Shown piece by piece: positions 47,758 through 54,588 of a DNA stretch of 64,000 nucleotides. A program made the position numbers and the translations under genes. This stretch comes from an uncultured Campylobacterota bacterium. GTDB taxonomy: Bacteria > Campylobacterota > Campylobacteria > Campylobacterales > Sulfurovaceae. How positions within the stretch are numbered: the first letter of the stretch is position 1; each line of letters opens with the position of its first letter. The notes below the pieces were generated by a model. The model saw only the letters and a list, made by a program, of their open reading frames with translations. It ran no database searches and was not told the DNA's origin. Where the stretch lies: the NCBI GenBank assembly GCA_937141405.1, contig CAKZQQ010000007.1, positions 26,677-90,676 on the forward strand. The letters are read 5' to 3'.

Positions 47758-48558
47758 TTATTTTAAAATTGATCGCATTGAGTATGGAACAATTTTGATC
47801 CTATACTCTCCTAAAAGATCAAGGTGCGGTACCTTGATCGGTATATGTTTTTTGAACATTTTATTTTTCGGATAAACAAGATAAACCTGCTTAAACGAAG
47901 TCTGCTCTATGCACTCTACAGCTTTTTGAATATGCTCATCTACAGCGCATTTATCGGGCTGGAGCATTTGCCAAAAGGGAAATATCTTCACCTTCTGATC
48001 TTCGTTAACCACAACATCGATGCACTCTTTAAACTGTACTATCTCCTCTTCTTTGTGCACCTTGCCGAGTCTCTCGATCACATATTCTTCAAAAGCATAT
48101 TGGGCATTGAGCAAAAAAGAGAGTCGATTTTGACCTATGAGCGCAAAAAGTTTCTCTGCGCGTCTTACATCTTGTCTCAAAGATATCCCCAAGGATGCTT
48201 GAAAATATTTTGGCCGCAAAAATAGCTGTTGCACAGATGAAGAAAATGGCTTGAAGACACTCAAATCGCGTGGCATCTCATATGCCAAAGGGGCAAAACG
48301 CCAACCGAACAAAAGTTTGATTTTCATCACAAAAGCTTCTTGCAAGGGTACATGTACCCACTGTGCTATCTCACGACTACTAAAGCGCAAATCGTCATCT
48401 ATCTGATTGTTGAAAAAGATATAAAAAATTTTTCTTTGATCACAAATCTTATCAAACACATCCAGCTTTGCCAAAAACTCCTGCGCTTTTTCAAACCCAA
48501 CAATCATTGTTGCTTTCTCATTAGAGAAAGTCTCTATCGGCACTTCGACACTGCACAT
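47758..48558 (-). CDS. Uncharacterised 266-aa protein in Fur-type operon
   Basis: I do not recognise a family. ATG at 48558 has AAAGGAG six bases upstream; the open frame extends to 48651 but through the preceding gene. The protein starts MCSVEVPIETFSNEKATMIVGFEKAQEFLAKLD. It is rich in Phe/Lys, with no signal peptide, no membrane helix and no clear metal cluster (scattered Cys only). Repeated KIFPFWQMLQ and KQVYLVYPKNKMFKKHIP patches are notable. It lies between a 63-aa gene and flavodoxin, and may be a partner or regulator in low-iron metabolism. Confidence 0.7.
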   Translation of the reverse strand: MCSVEVPIETFSNEKATMIVGFEKAQEFLAKLDVFDKICDQRKIFYIFFNNQIDDDLRFSSREIAQWVHVPLQEAFVMKIKLLFGWRFAPLAYEMPRDLSVFKPFSSSVQQLFLRPKYFQASLGISLRQDVRRAEKLFALIGQNRLSFLLNAQYAFEEYVIERLGKVHKEEEIVQFKECIDVVVNEDQKVKIFPFWQMLQPDKCAVDEHIQKAVECIEQTSFKQVYLVYPKNKMFKKHIPIKVPHLDLLGEYRIKIVPYSMRSILK

Positions 48559-48725
48559 TGCATCTCCTTTATAATAGATGAAGTGATATTCATCGCTATA
48601 ACAACATCCAAGTCGGCGTGACGCATTTTCAGTGCCTTGACAATCGAACATGCGGCTTTATTGTCAATATCGATATAATCTCTAATCATCTGTCTGATCT
48701 CAATTTTCAAATCGCTTTCTGCCAT
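48534..48725 (-). CDS. Small 63-aa protein, first gene of the flavodoxin operon
   Basis: The ATG at 48725 follows an excellent AAAAAGGAG. The protein is soluble and helical: MAESDLKIEIRQMIRDYI, NKAACSIVKALKMRHADLDVVIAMNI, and ends AVSKCR. It overlaps the next gene by 25 bases. No family recognised. The Fur-box-like site just upstream overlaps the ribosome region. Confidence 0.7.
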   Translation of the reverse strand: MAESDLKIEIRQMIRDYIDIDNKAACSIVKALKMRHADLDVVIAMNITSSIIKEMQCAVSKCR

Positions 48726-48738
48726 ATTATCTCCTTTT

Positions 48739-48753
48739 TGATAATCAGTATCA
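48739..48753. promoter_or_regulatory. Fur-box-like site 1
   Basis: TGATAATCAGTATCA matches the 7-1-7 Fur core (TGATAAT-N-ATTATCA) at 13 of 14 positions. It lies immediately before the Shine-Dalgarno sequence of the 63-aa gene, where bound Fur would cover the start of transcription. Confidence 0.65.
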
Positions 48754-48790
48754 AAATATTAAACTATTAAACCTTTAATTCTCATTAAAT

Positions 48791-48805
48791 TGATAATTAT
48801 TCTCA
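48791..48805. promoter_or_regulatory. Fur-box-like site 2
   Basis: TGATAATTATTCTCA matches the 7-1-7 Fur core at 13 of 14 positions. It lies about 65 bases before the 63-aa start and about 20 bases upstream of the -35 box of the DUF134 promoter on the other strand, so it could affect both units. Confidence 0.65.
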
Positions 48806-48824
48806 AAAATAATATTGTATGCAT

Positions 48825-48853
48825 TTGAAAATTGCACATATGTTCGATATAAT
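48825..48853 (+). promoter_or_regulatory. DUF134 promoter with embedded operator
   Basis: TTGAAA (-35, 48825-48830), a 17-base spacer and TATAAT (-10, 48848-48853). Inside the spacer, GCACATATGTTC (48834-48845) is a near-perfect palindrome starting three bases after the -35. The same arrangement recurs at 49185. The DUF134 gene begins 27 bases downstream with GAGG before its ATG. Confidence 0.7.
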
Positions 48854-48880
48854 GGTAAAAACTATTGAGGCAGTCATGCT

Positions 48881-49171
48881 ATGAAAAATTGTGTCGGAAG
48901 AAAAAGAAAAAACAGAAACATAGATATGGATCACATTGGAACTTGCTTCAAACCATGTGGCATTCCAAGAGATGAGCTTGAAACCGTAGTCATTTACGAA
49001 GATGAGATGGAGGCAATTAGGCTTGCCGACCTTGAATCTCTCTACCAAGAAGACTCAGCAAGCAAGATGGGGATATCACGCACTACATTTGCTAGACTCA
49101 TACAATCAGCACATCAAAAAATCGCTGATGCTCTTGTCAATAAAAAAAATATAGAGATACAAAAAAGATAA
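48881..49171 (+). CDS. DUF134 family helix-turn-helix regulator
   Basis: A 96-aa DUF134 (PF02001) protein. The N-terminal GRKRKNRNID and CFKPCGIP(R) motif is followed by LETVVIYEDEMEAIRLADLESLYQEDSASKMGISRTTFARLIQSAHQKIADAL, a sigma-70-region-4-like HTH. Two Cys in CFKPC could bind metal. DUF134 genes often lie beside NifX/NifB-type and MinD-type Fe-S ATPase genes, as here. Likely a DNA-binding autoregulator acting on the palindrome in its own promoter and in the next one; inferred. Confidence 0.88.
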   Translation: MKNCVGRKRKNRNIDMDHIGTCFKPCGIPRDELETVVIYEDEMEAIRLADLESLYQEDSASKMGISRTTFARLIQSAHQKIADALVNKKNIEIQKR

Positions 49172-49184
49172 ACAGAAAAACCCC

Positions 49185-49234
49185 TTGACTTTTGAACATA
49201 TGTTCGTTACAATATGGTCATATGTTCATATAAT
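49185..49234 (+). promoter_or_regulatory. Promoter of the ORP-like operon with embedded operator
   Basis: TTGACT (-35, 49185-49190), a 17-base spacer and TACAAT (-10, 49208-49213). GAACATATGTTC (49194-49205), a perfect 12-base palindrome, starts three bases after the -35, exactly as at 48834. A further copy of CATATGTTC (49219-49227) lies where transcription should start, followed by another TATAAT (49229-49234). Confidence 0.75.
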
Positions 49235-49267
49235 TGAGCATAATTTCTATAAATTAAAGGATAATCC

Positions 49268-49543
49268 ATGTTAAAAAGACAAGGAAAAGGGCAAAGATGC
49301 CACAATGGATTTGGCAACAGAGCATCTCAAGGAAGAGGGCTTGGTAGACAAATGCTAAACGAACAAGTTGCGACTGAAAAAGAAGCTATAAGCTTTGGTC
49401 AAAGAGATGGTAGCGGTGCAGGTGCAGGATGTGGCAAAAGAGCCAATAAAAACACAAAACCGTGCCAAGGTAATGGAAAAGGCTTAGGTCTTGGAAATGG
49501 TAGAGGCAAAGCACACAATAGAACTTTTGAAGCTCGTGGCTAA
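49268..49543 (+). CDS. Small glycine-rich basic protein of the ORP-like cluster
   Basis: 91 aa, very rich in Gly, Lys, Arg, Asn and Gln, with patches RGLGRQ, GAGAGCGKRANK and GKGLGLGNGRGKAHN. Three Cys are spread out. Similar short glycine-rich proteins accompany MinD-type Fe-S ATPases and NifX-type proteins in other bacteria; none has a known function that I can name. AAAGGA precedes the ATG. Its stop is directly followed by the start of the first ATPase. Probably disordered. It may bind nucleic acid or a metal cluster, but this is a guess. Confidence 0.75.
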   Translation: MLKRQGKGQRCHNGFGNRASQGRGLGRQMLNEQVATEKEAISFGQRDGSGAGAGCGKRANKNTKPCQGNGKGLGLGNGRGKAHNRTFEARG

Positions 49544-50395
49544 ATGAGAGTAACGATAGCAAGCGGCAAAGGCGGTACGGGGAAAACGACTCTTAGTGTC
49601 AATCTTGCTGCATATTTAGCTAAGCACAAAAAAGATGTCGTATTGGCTGATCTTGATGTTGAAGAGCCAAATTCTCAGCTCTTCATCATAGGAGAAGAGA
49701 AAAGCTGTACCACAGCAAACAAGATGGTTCCACATTGGGATAAAAGTGAGTGTACCTATTGCGGCGAATGTGCGGATATCTGCAATTTCAATGCTATAGT
49801 CGCACTGAGTGATGAGATCATTATCTACCCACAACTTTGTCACAGTTGTTATGCGTGTAGTGAACTCTGCCCTACTAACTCACTCCCTATGCAAAGTGAA
49901 CGCATCGGCGAGATTAAGCTCTTTGAATCCAAAGGATTTGATCTCATCGAAGGCAGACTTGATCTTGGTCAAGAGATGGCAGTAGGACTTATAGCGCAAA
50001 CGATAGATTTTATAGACAAGGGCTATGAAGACTCGCTCAAACTCTTTGATGCACCTCCTGGTACAAGCTGTCCAGTCATTGAAGCAACTAAAAAGAGTGA
50101 CCTTGTGCTTCTCGTCACAGAACCCACTCCTTTTGGTCTCAATGACCTCACTCTTGCTGTAGAGACGATGAAAGTTTTAGGCAAAAAGATGGGTGTCATC
50201 ATCAATCGATATGGCATCGGTGATGATGCAGTAGAAGCGTATTGCAAAGCGGAGCATATCCCTATCGTTGCAAAAATCAAAAATGATAAAGCCGTGGCTG
50301 AGTGCTATGCAAGGGGTGAGCTTGTCTATGAGCAGATAGAGCATTTCAAAGCATCCATAGAGCAGATCGCAAATTTTATAGAGGATTATAGATGA
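49544..50395 (+). CDS. MinD/Mrp-like ATPase with inserted ferredoxin domain (first)
   Basis: A 283-aa P-loop ATPase of the MinD/NBP35 group. The deviant Walker A SGKGGTGKTT is at residues 7-16. The inserted ferredoxin part has CTYCGECADICNF and CHSCYACSELCPTNS (two 4Fe-4S clusters). FDAPPGTSCPV is the switch/Walker B region. In sulfate reducers such paired ATPases belong to the orange protein (ORP) complex. Acts in the cytoplasm; the client is not known. Overlaps the next gene by four bases. Confidence 0.9.
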   Translation: MRVTIASGKGGTGKTTLSVNLAAYLAKHKKDVVLADLDVEEPNSQLFIIGEEKSCTTANKMVPHWDKSECTYCGECADICNFNAIVALSDEIIIYPQLCHSCYACSELCPTNSLPMQSERIGEIKLFESKGFDLIEGRLDLGQEMAVGLIAQTIDFIDKGYEDSLKLFDAPPGTSCPVIEATKKSDLVLLVTEPTPFGLNDLTLAVETMKVLGKKMGVIINRYGIGDDAVEAYCKAEHIPIVAKIKNDKAVAECYARGELVYEQIEHFKASIEQIANFIEDYR

Positions 50396-51279
50396 GAGAA
50401 ATAGTTGTCATATCGGGCAAGGGTGGCACAGGGAAAACATCTTTAAGTGCCTCTTTTGCATACCTAGAGGGTCAAAATGCTATCACTGCTGATTGTGATG
50501 TTGATGCTGCAAATATGCATATACTCCTTGATGCTGATTTTTCAAACCGGCAAGACTTCTTTAGCGGAGAAGTAGCATACATAGATAGTGATAAGTGCAT
50601 AGATTGCGGTAAATGTAAAACAGTATGTAGATTTGATGCTATCTTGCTCAAGGAGAATAGGCACACTATAGATAGGATATCCTGCGAAGGGTGTGGATAT
50701 TGTGCTCGAGTATGCCCAAGTGGCGCTATCACAATGCACAAACAAAAAGCAGGAGATATCTTTGTCTCAAATATAAAAAATGGGGCAACGATGGTGCACG
50801 CTAAGCTTGGGTTTGCAGCTGAGAATTCAGGGAAATTGGTCGCCAAAGTCAAACAAGAAGCAAAAATGCTCGCACTGAAAGAAGATAGAGAGTTTGTCAT
50901 CACGGATGGAAGTCCGGGAATCGGTTGTCCCGTGATCTCTTCACTGAGTGGTGCCAACTTGGTAGTACTCGTCACCGAAGCGACCGTCTCGGGACTCCAT
51001 GATCTTAAAAGAGTTGTTGAACTTCTTAAAACTTTCTCTTTGCAAGCAGTATGCATCATCAACAAATACGATCTCAACAAAGAGATGAACAAAATGATTG
51101 AAGAGTATCTGAGCACGCAAGATATAGAAGTCATTGCACGCTTGGGTTATGATGAAACATTTGCACACGCACTTATAGAAGCTAAGCCTATAGTAGAGTA
51201 TAGCGCACAATCTCAACTCTCAGTAACCATAAAGGAGAGTTGGGAGAAAATTAAAACCAAAATAAGGAATCAAAAATGA
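50392..51279 (+). CDS. MinD/Mrp-like ATPase with inserted ferredoxin domain (second)
   Basis: A 295-aa paralogue of the preceding gene. Walker A SGKGGTGKTS, ferredoxin motifs CIDCGKCKTVCRFD and CEGCGYCARVCPSG, and TDGSPGIGCPV. The pair probably forms a heterodimer in which one site binds an Fe-S or Mo/Fe cluster for transfer to the NifX-type proteins. That is an inference from ORP and NBP35 families. Overlaps the next gene by ATGA. Confidence 0.9.
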   Translation: MREIVVISGKGGTGKTSLSASFAYLEGQNAITADCDVDAANMHILLDADFSNRQDFFSGEVAYIDSDKCIDCGKCKTVCRFDAILLKENRHTIDRISCEGCGYCARVCPSGAITMHKQKAGDIFVSNIKNGATMVHAKLGFAAENSGKLVAKVKQEAKMLALKEDREFVITDGSPGIGCPVISSLSGANLVVLVTEATVSGLHDLKRVVELLKTFSLQAVCIINKYDLNKEMNKMIEEYLSTQDIEVIARLGYDETFAHALIEAKPIVEYSAQSQLSVTIKESWEKIKTKIRNQK

Positions 51280-51614
51280 AAATAATATTTACCGCCAAAG
51301 GCGATAACTGGGAGAGTAAGATAGATGAGCGATTTGGACGCGCAGAGATGTTTGTACTCTTTGATGAGGCAGATGATAGCTTTAAAGCCATCAAGATAGA
51401 GACAGAACATATGGAACATGGTGCAGGACTGCAAACGGCACAAAAAGCACTTGAGTTGAGCCCTGATGTCATCATTACCGGAAACGGTGCAGGCAACAAA
51501 GCGCTTGATATACTTAAACGCTCTTCTGTCAAAATGTACATTGGCGCCGGTGAGATGAGCCTCAAAGAGGCCTACGAAGCATATAAAAATGAAAAATTAA
51601 ATCTTCAATTTTAA
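51276..51614 (+). CDS. NifX/NifB-C-type dinitrogenase cofactor-family protein (first)
   Basis: A 112-aa protein of PF02579, whose members bind Fe-Mo or Mo/Cu cofactors. AKGDNWESKIDERFGRAEMFVLFD at the start, VIITGNGAGNKALDIL and KMYIGAGEMSLKEAYEAY at the end follow the family pattern. No Cys is present, so it may bind a cluster non-covalently or be regulatory. No nif structural genes are in the window, so a nitrogenase role is not supported. Confidence 0.87.
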   Translation: MKIIFTAKGDNWESKIDERFGRAEMFVLFDEADDSFKAIKIETEHMEHGAGLQTAQKALELSPDVIITGNGAGNKALDILKRSSVKMYIGAGEMSLKEAYEAYKNEKLNLQF

Positions 51615-51623
51615 AGGATGATT

Positions 51624-51989
51624 ATGAAAATTATATTTCCAACAGATGAAAATAACGGTTATCTCTCAAAAAGAGGAGCGCATTTCGGCAAAGCAAACTA
51701 CTATACGATCATAACAGTAGAAAATGACAAGATAGTCGATGTAGAAGTACAAACCAATCCCGGACATGCAAGTGGCGGATGCGCAAATGCCGTAACAAAT
51801 ATCATGACATTTAAACCGGATGCCCTCATTGTGGGCGGTATCGGAGGCTCACCTGCGCAAGGTTTTGCAAATGCAGGACTTGCCGTCTATAGCGATCAAA
51901 TAAGCGCTACGGTTGAAGAGAGTGTTGCAAGATTTATCAAAGGTGAATTGCAAAAGATTGGCGAGAGAGGAACTTGTTCGGCAAATTAA
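51624..51989 (+). CDS. NifX/NifB-C-type dinitrogenase cofactor-family protein (second, ORP-like)
   Basis: A second PF02579 protein of about 121 aa: MKIIFPTDENNGYLSKRGAHFGKANYYTII, then NPGHASGGCANAVTNIM and IVGGIGGSPAQGFANAG. The central GGC and C-terminal RGTCSAN carry its Cys residues. This is the cluster member most like the orange protein ORP. ATG at 51624 is preferred over 51618 because AAAGGA lies six bases before it. Last gene of the unit. Confidence 0.87.
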   Translation: MKIIFPTDENNGYLSKRGAHFGKANYYTIITVENDKIVDVEVQTNPGHASGGCANAVTNIMTFKPDALIVGGIGGSPAQGFANAGLAVYSDQISATVEESVARFIKGELQKIGERGTCSAN

Positions 51990-52004
51990 AATTTGCGTAT
52001 GGTC

Positions 52005-52025
52005 ATGCTGAACTTGTTTCAGCAT
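52005..52025. repeat. Extragenic hairpin ATGCTGAA/TTCAGCAT
   Basis: An 8-bp perfect stem with a 5-base loop in the 83-base gap between the ORP-like operon and the convergent AAA ATPase gene. Text of the GTCATGCTGAACTTGTTTCAGCATC kind is a recurrent extragenic palindrome in many bacterial genomes. It may also act as a transcription stop for the ORP-like operon. Confidence 0.5.
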
Positions 52026-52072
52026 CTCTTGATTTCGATATCTTTTTTAGAAACACTGAAACAATTTCTTTA

Positions 52073-53812
52073 CTAAAGCCGAAACCCCATACTCGCACCA
52101 TCTCTATCGAAATTACTTGCTAACTCTTTATTGATAACCTCTACAAAATCTTCCATAGCAAAGAGGCTCTCTTCTCGTACCGCAACTTTGTATGCTGTAT
52201 TTTTGATGATGAGATCAATCTGTGCGCCGGTAAGTTCATAACGCGTAAGGGGCTCTATCTCGAAGCCATCCTCATAATCGGCATTTTCAGGCAACATCAT
52301 CTGCCAAAGACGCAATCGCTGTTTTTTATTTGGTTTTTTAAACTCAATCTTATAATCAAATCTTCTCGAGAAAGCCTTATCGATATTGCCCAAAAGGTTG
52401 GTCGTCGCTATCAAGATACCATCAAACTTCTCTATCTGCTCTAAGAAGATATTTTGCATCTGATTATGCATCTTATCCGCTCCACTGCCGACTCCTTCAA
52501 CTCTGCTGCTTAAAAACTGATCTGCTTCATTGAGTAGCAAGATAGGATCAACCTTTGCTTGACGACTCAAATCATAAAAATCATCAAATATCCGCCTCAC
52601 ATTTTTTTCACTCTCTCCAACATACATCGAAAGTATCTTAGAGCAATCAAATGAGAGTATCGGCTTTTTAAGACTTCTTGCCAAAGAGTGTGCCGTGAGT
52701 GTTTTTCCTGTTCCTGCATAGCCGTAAAAGATAATCTTCGCATCGATACTTCGCTTTTTACCCTTGATACCCCACTGTTTTAACTTCTCAAATACATCTT
52801 TATCAAGCTGTCTCATAACCGTCTCAAGCGTCTCTCTCGTCTTGTCATTGAGCACTACATCATCAAGCGTTGTTATGGGCTCAATAAACTCAAAAATCTC
52901 TTGCTCTTTAACCAATGTTGCAAGCTTAAGCTTTGTAGCTTTTTTCTTTTTACCCGGATTCATAACGCGAGTCAGTATCTCTTCGTTGATAAAGAACGCG
53001 CGACTGATACTACCAAACATATTGAGTATCTCATCATAGTCAATGATCTCTTCAGATAAAAGCTTAGAGTCCTCATCTAGCAGTGATCTGTTTTTCATTT
53101 TTTCAAACTCATCACTGCTTACAAGCTCAACAAGTCTACCAAGCTCCCTATACTGCCCCTCTGTGCCACTATACTCTTCTTTAAGCAGTGCAAAAAATAT
53201 ACTCTGCTCATTTTGATTTAGCTTCTTCTCTTTGAAGAGATTTTCTATAGGTATCTCTTCGCTTGTCAACTCCAATCTTTGGTCTATCCGTTGTTGCAAG
53301 AGCTCAAGTTTATCACGAAATCTTGTTATGCCTGCCGAGATATCTTTTGAGCTATGATTTGATCCTGCTATTACTTGCATAAGCGCTATCTTGTCAAACT
53401 GATCTTGAAGATATTCTAGCTGATTAAGATACGCTTTTATCTCATCTGCTTCGACTTCGGTAGCCATTTCATCAACAAGCCTAAAAAACCCCGAGCTCAA
53501 CGAAATGCTATTTGGTAAAATCTCGAGTTTTGAAGAAGCGTCTACGATCTTTGTATTTGCAAATCCTCCAAGTGTAATCCAGCCAAGATCAAGAAGATGT
53601 TTTACGAGATCAAGCTTCTCAAGATGCATATTTGCATCACTCTTAAAATTATCTTCCAACATCTCAAGCACCAAAACCTCATCCACTCCTTTTGCATATC
53701 TTTTACAAAGATACTGGAGCAGATTCACTTCATCTTCGGAGCATTTTAGATCATTGTAGAGAGATGTCTCTATGGGATTTTTTGCATTAATAAATTCTAT
53801 AAAGTCTTTCAA
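52073..53812 (-). CDS. AAA+ family ATPase
   Basis: A 579-aa protein. Residues 1-310 are a helical N-terminal region of unknown fold with a coiled-coil-like part (about 120-185). Residues 355-570 form an AAA+ module: Walker A GYAGTGKT (364-371), Walker B LLLNEAD (425-431) with Asn in place of the usual Asp, sensor 1 TTN (470-472) and the arginine finger SRRF. Probably an unfoldase or remodelling ATPase; the client is unknown. Start is TTG with AAGGTT upstream; no ATG is suitable. Monocistronic. Confidence 0.85.
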   Translation of the reverse strand: MKDFIEFINAKNPIETSLYNDLKCSEDEVNLLQYLCKRYAKGVDEVLVLEMLEDNFKSDANMHLEKLDLVKHLLDLGWITLGGFANTKIVDASSKLEILPNSISLSSGFFRLVDEMATEVEADEIKAYLNQLEYLQDQFDKIALMQVIAGSNHSSKDISAGITRFRDKLELLQQRIDQRLELTSEEIPIENLFKEKKLNQNEQSIFFALLKEEYSGTEGQYRELGRLVELVSSDEFEKMKNRSLLDEDSKLLSEEIIDYDEILNMFGSISRAFFINEEILTRVMNPGKKKKATKLKLATLVKEQEIFEFIEPITTLDDVVLNDKTRETLETVMRQLDKDVFEKLKQWGIKGKKRSIDAKIIFYGYAGTGKTLTAHSLARSLKKPILSFDCSKILSMYVGESEKNVRRIFDDFYDLSRQAKVDPILLLNEADQFLSSRVEGVGSGADKMHNQMQNIFLEQIEKFDGILIATTNLLGNIDKAFSRRFDYKIEFKKPNKKQRLRLWQMMLPENADYEDGFEIEPLTRYELTGAQIDLIIKNTAYKVAVREESLFAMEDFVEVINKELASNFDRDGASMGFRL

Positions 53813-53893
53813 ATATTTAACCTTGGGTATAATTAGAAATAGTATAGCATAAGATAGCGAAAATTACGGATATATACTCCAAAGAAGAGACAG

Positions 53894-54529
53894 ATGGACA
53901 GCAGAGATTTTAACTACCTTTTTAAGAAGAAAAGAGACGAGGAAGCCCCTGCTTCAAATACCAATTATGCCAAGATAGCTACCTTTGTACTTTTTTTTAT
54001 CTTTTTATTTGGTTTTTTAGAGTATGCGCCATACGCTACTTCGAGTACAAAACCACACAATGCATCGATCTTCTCAGAGCTCTTTTGGCTCTACTTTTTT
54101 GTAGTCCAACAAACCCTTGGCATCGTGCATGAAGGAGGGCATGGGATCTGCTACATACTCCCTTGCCCGGAGTTTTTTATGGTCATTAACGGCACGATCT
54201 TTCAATGGCTTTTCCCGGCAGGAATTGGTTTGTATTTCTACAAAAGAGGCAATAAACTCGCGGGCTATATAGGACTCTTTTTCCTTGGCGTCTCCATGCA
54301 ATACACGGCATGGTATATATCAACAGCACACGAAGGGTTGATAGTCCCTGCATCAAAATCCTTTTTAGGAGTTGATGGTTATCATGATTTCAACTATATC
54401 CTCTCTGTATTCCATGCGGTAAAGTATGATTGGCTTATTGCCAATATCGTAAAGCTTTTTGCTTATGTGGCAATGGTCGGGAGTGTATTTCTTATGTTTC
54501 TACAGATATTTAAAAAGAAGAGGTCATAA
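53894..54529 (+). CDS. Integral membrane protein with HEGGH motif
   Basis: 211 aa with about five to six membrane helices. Within the second hydrophobic block lies TLGIVHEGGHGICYILPCPEF. HEGGH is a Glu-bearing double-His site like that of membrane zinc peptidases (HExxH). Conserved Cys follow (CYILPC). A family name is not certain; a site-2-protease-like or M50-like metallopeptidase is possible. The N-terminus is soluble and charged (residues 1-25), and the C-terminus is Lys/Arg-rich on the cytoplasmic side. Divergent from the AAA ATPase. Confidence 0.7.
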   Translation: MDSRDFNYLFKKKRDEEAPASNTNYAKIATFVLFFIFLFGFLEYAPYATSSTKPHNASIFSELFWLYFFVVQQTLGIVHEGGHGICYILPCPEFFMVINGTIFQWLFPAGIGLYFYKRGNKLAGYIGLFFLGVSMQYTAWYISTAHEGLIVPASKSFLGVDGYHDFNYILSVFHAVKYDWLIANIVKLFAYVAMVGSVFLMFLQIFKKKRS

Positions 54530-54588
54530 ATCATTTTCACTCCACTCTTCGATATAATACTCTAAACAAAGCAACAAAAAAGTGACCT

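Noticed and set aside
46631..51989. Possible nitrogen-fixation cluster, because of NifX/NifB-type proteins and flavodoxin
   Set aside because: No nifHDK, nifE/N or nifB radical SAM gene is present. The gene set fits the ORP type of cluster better.
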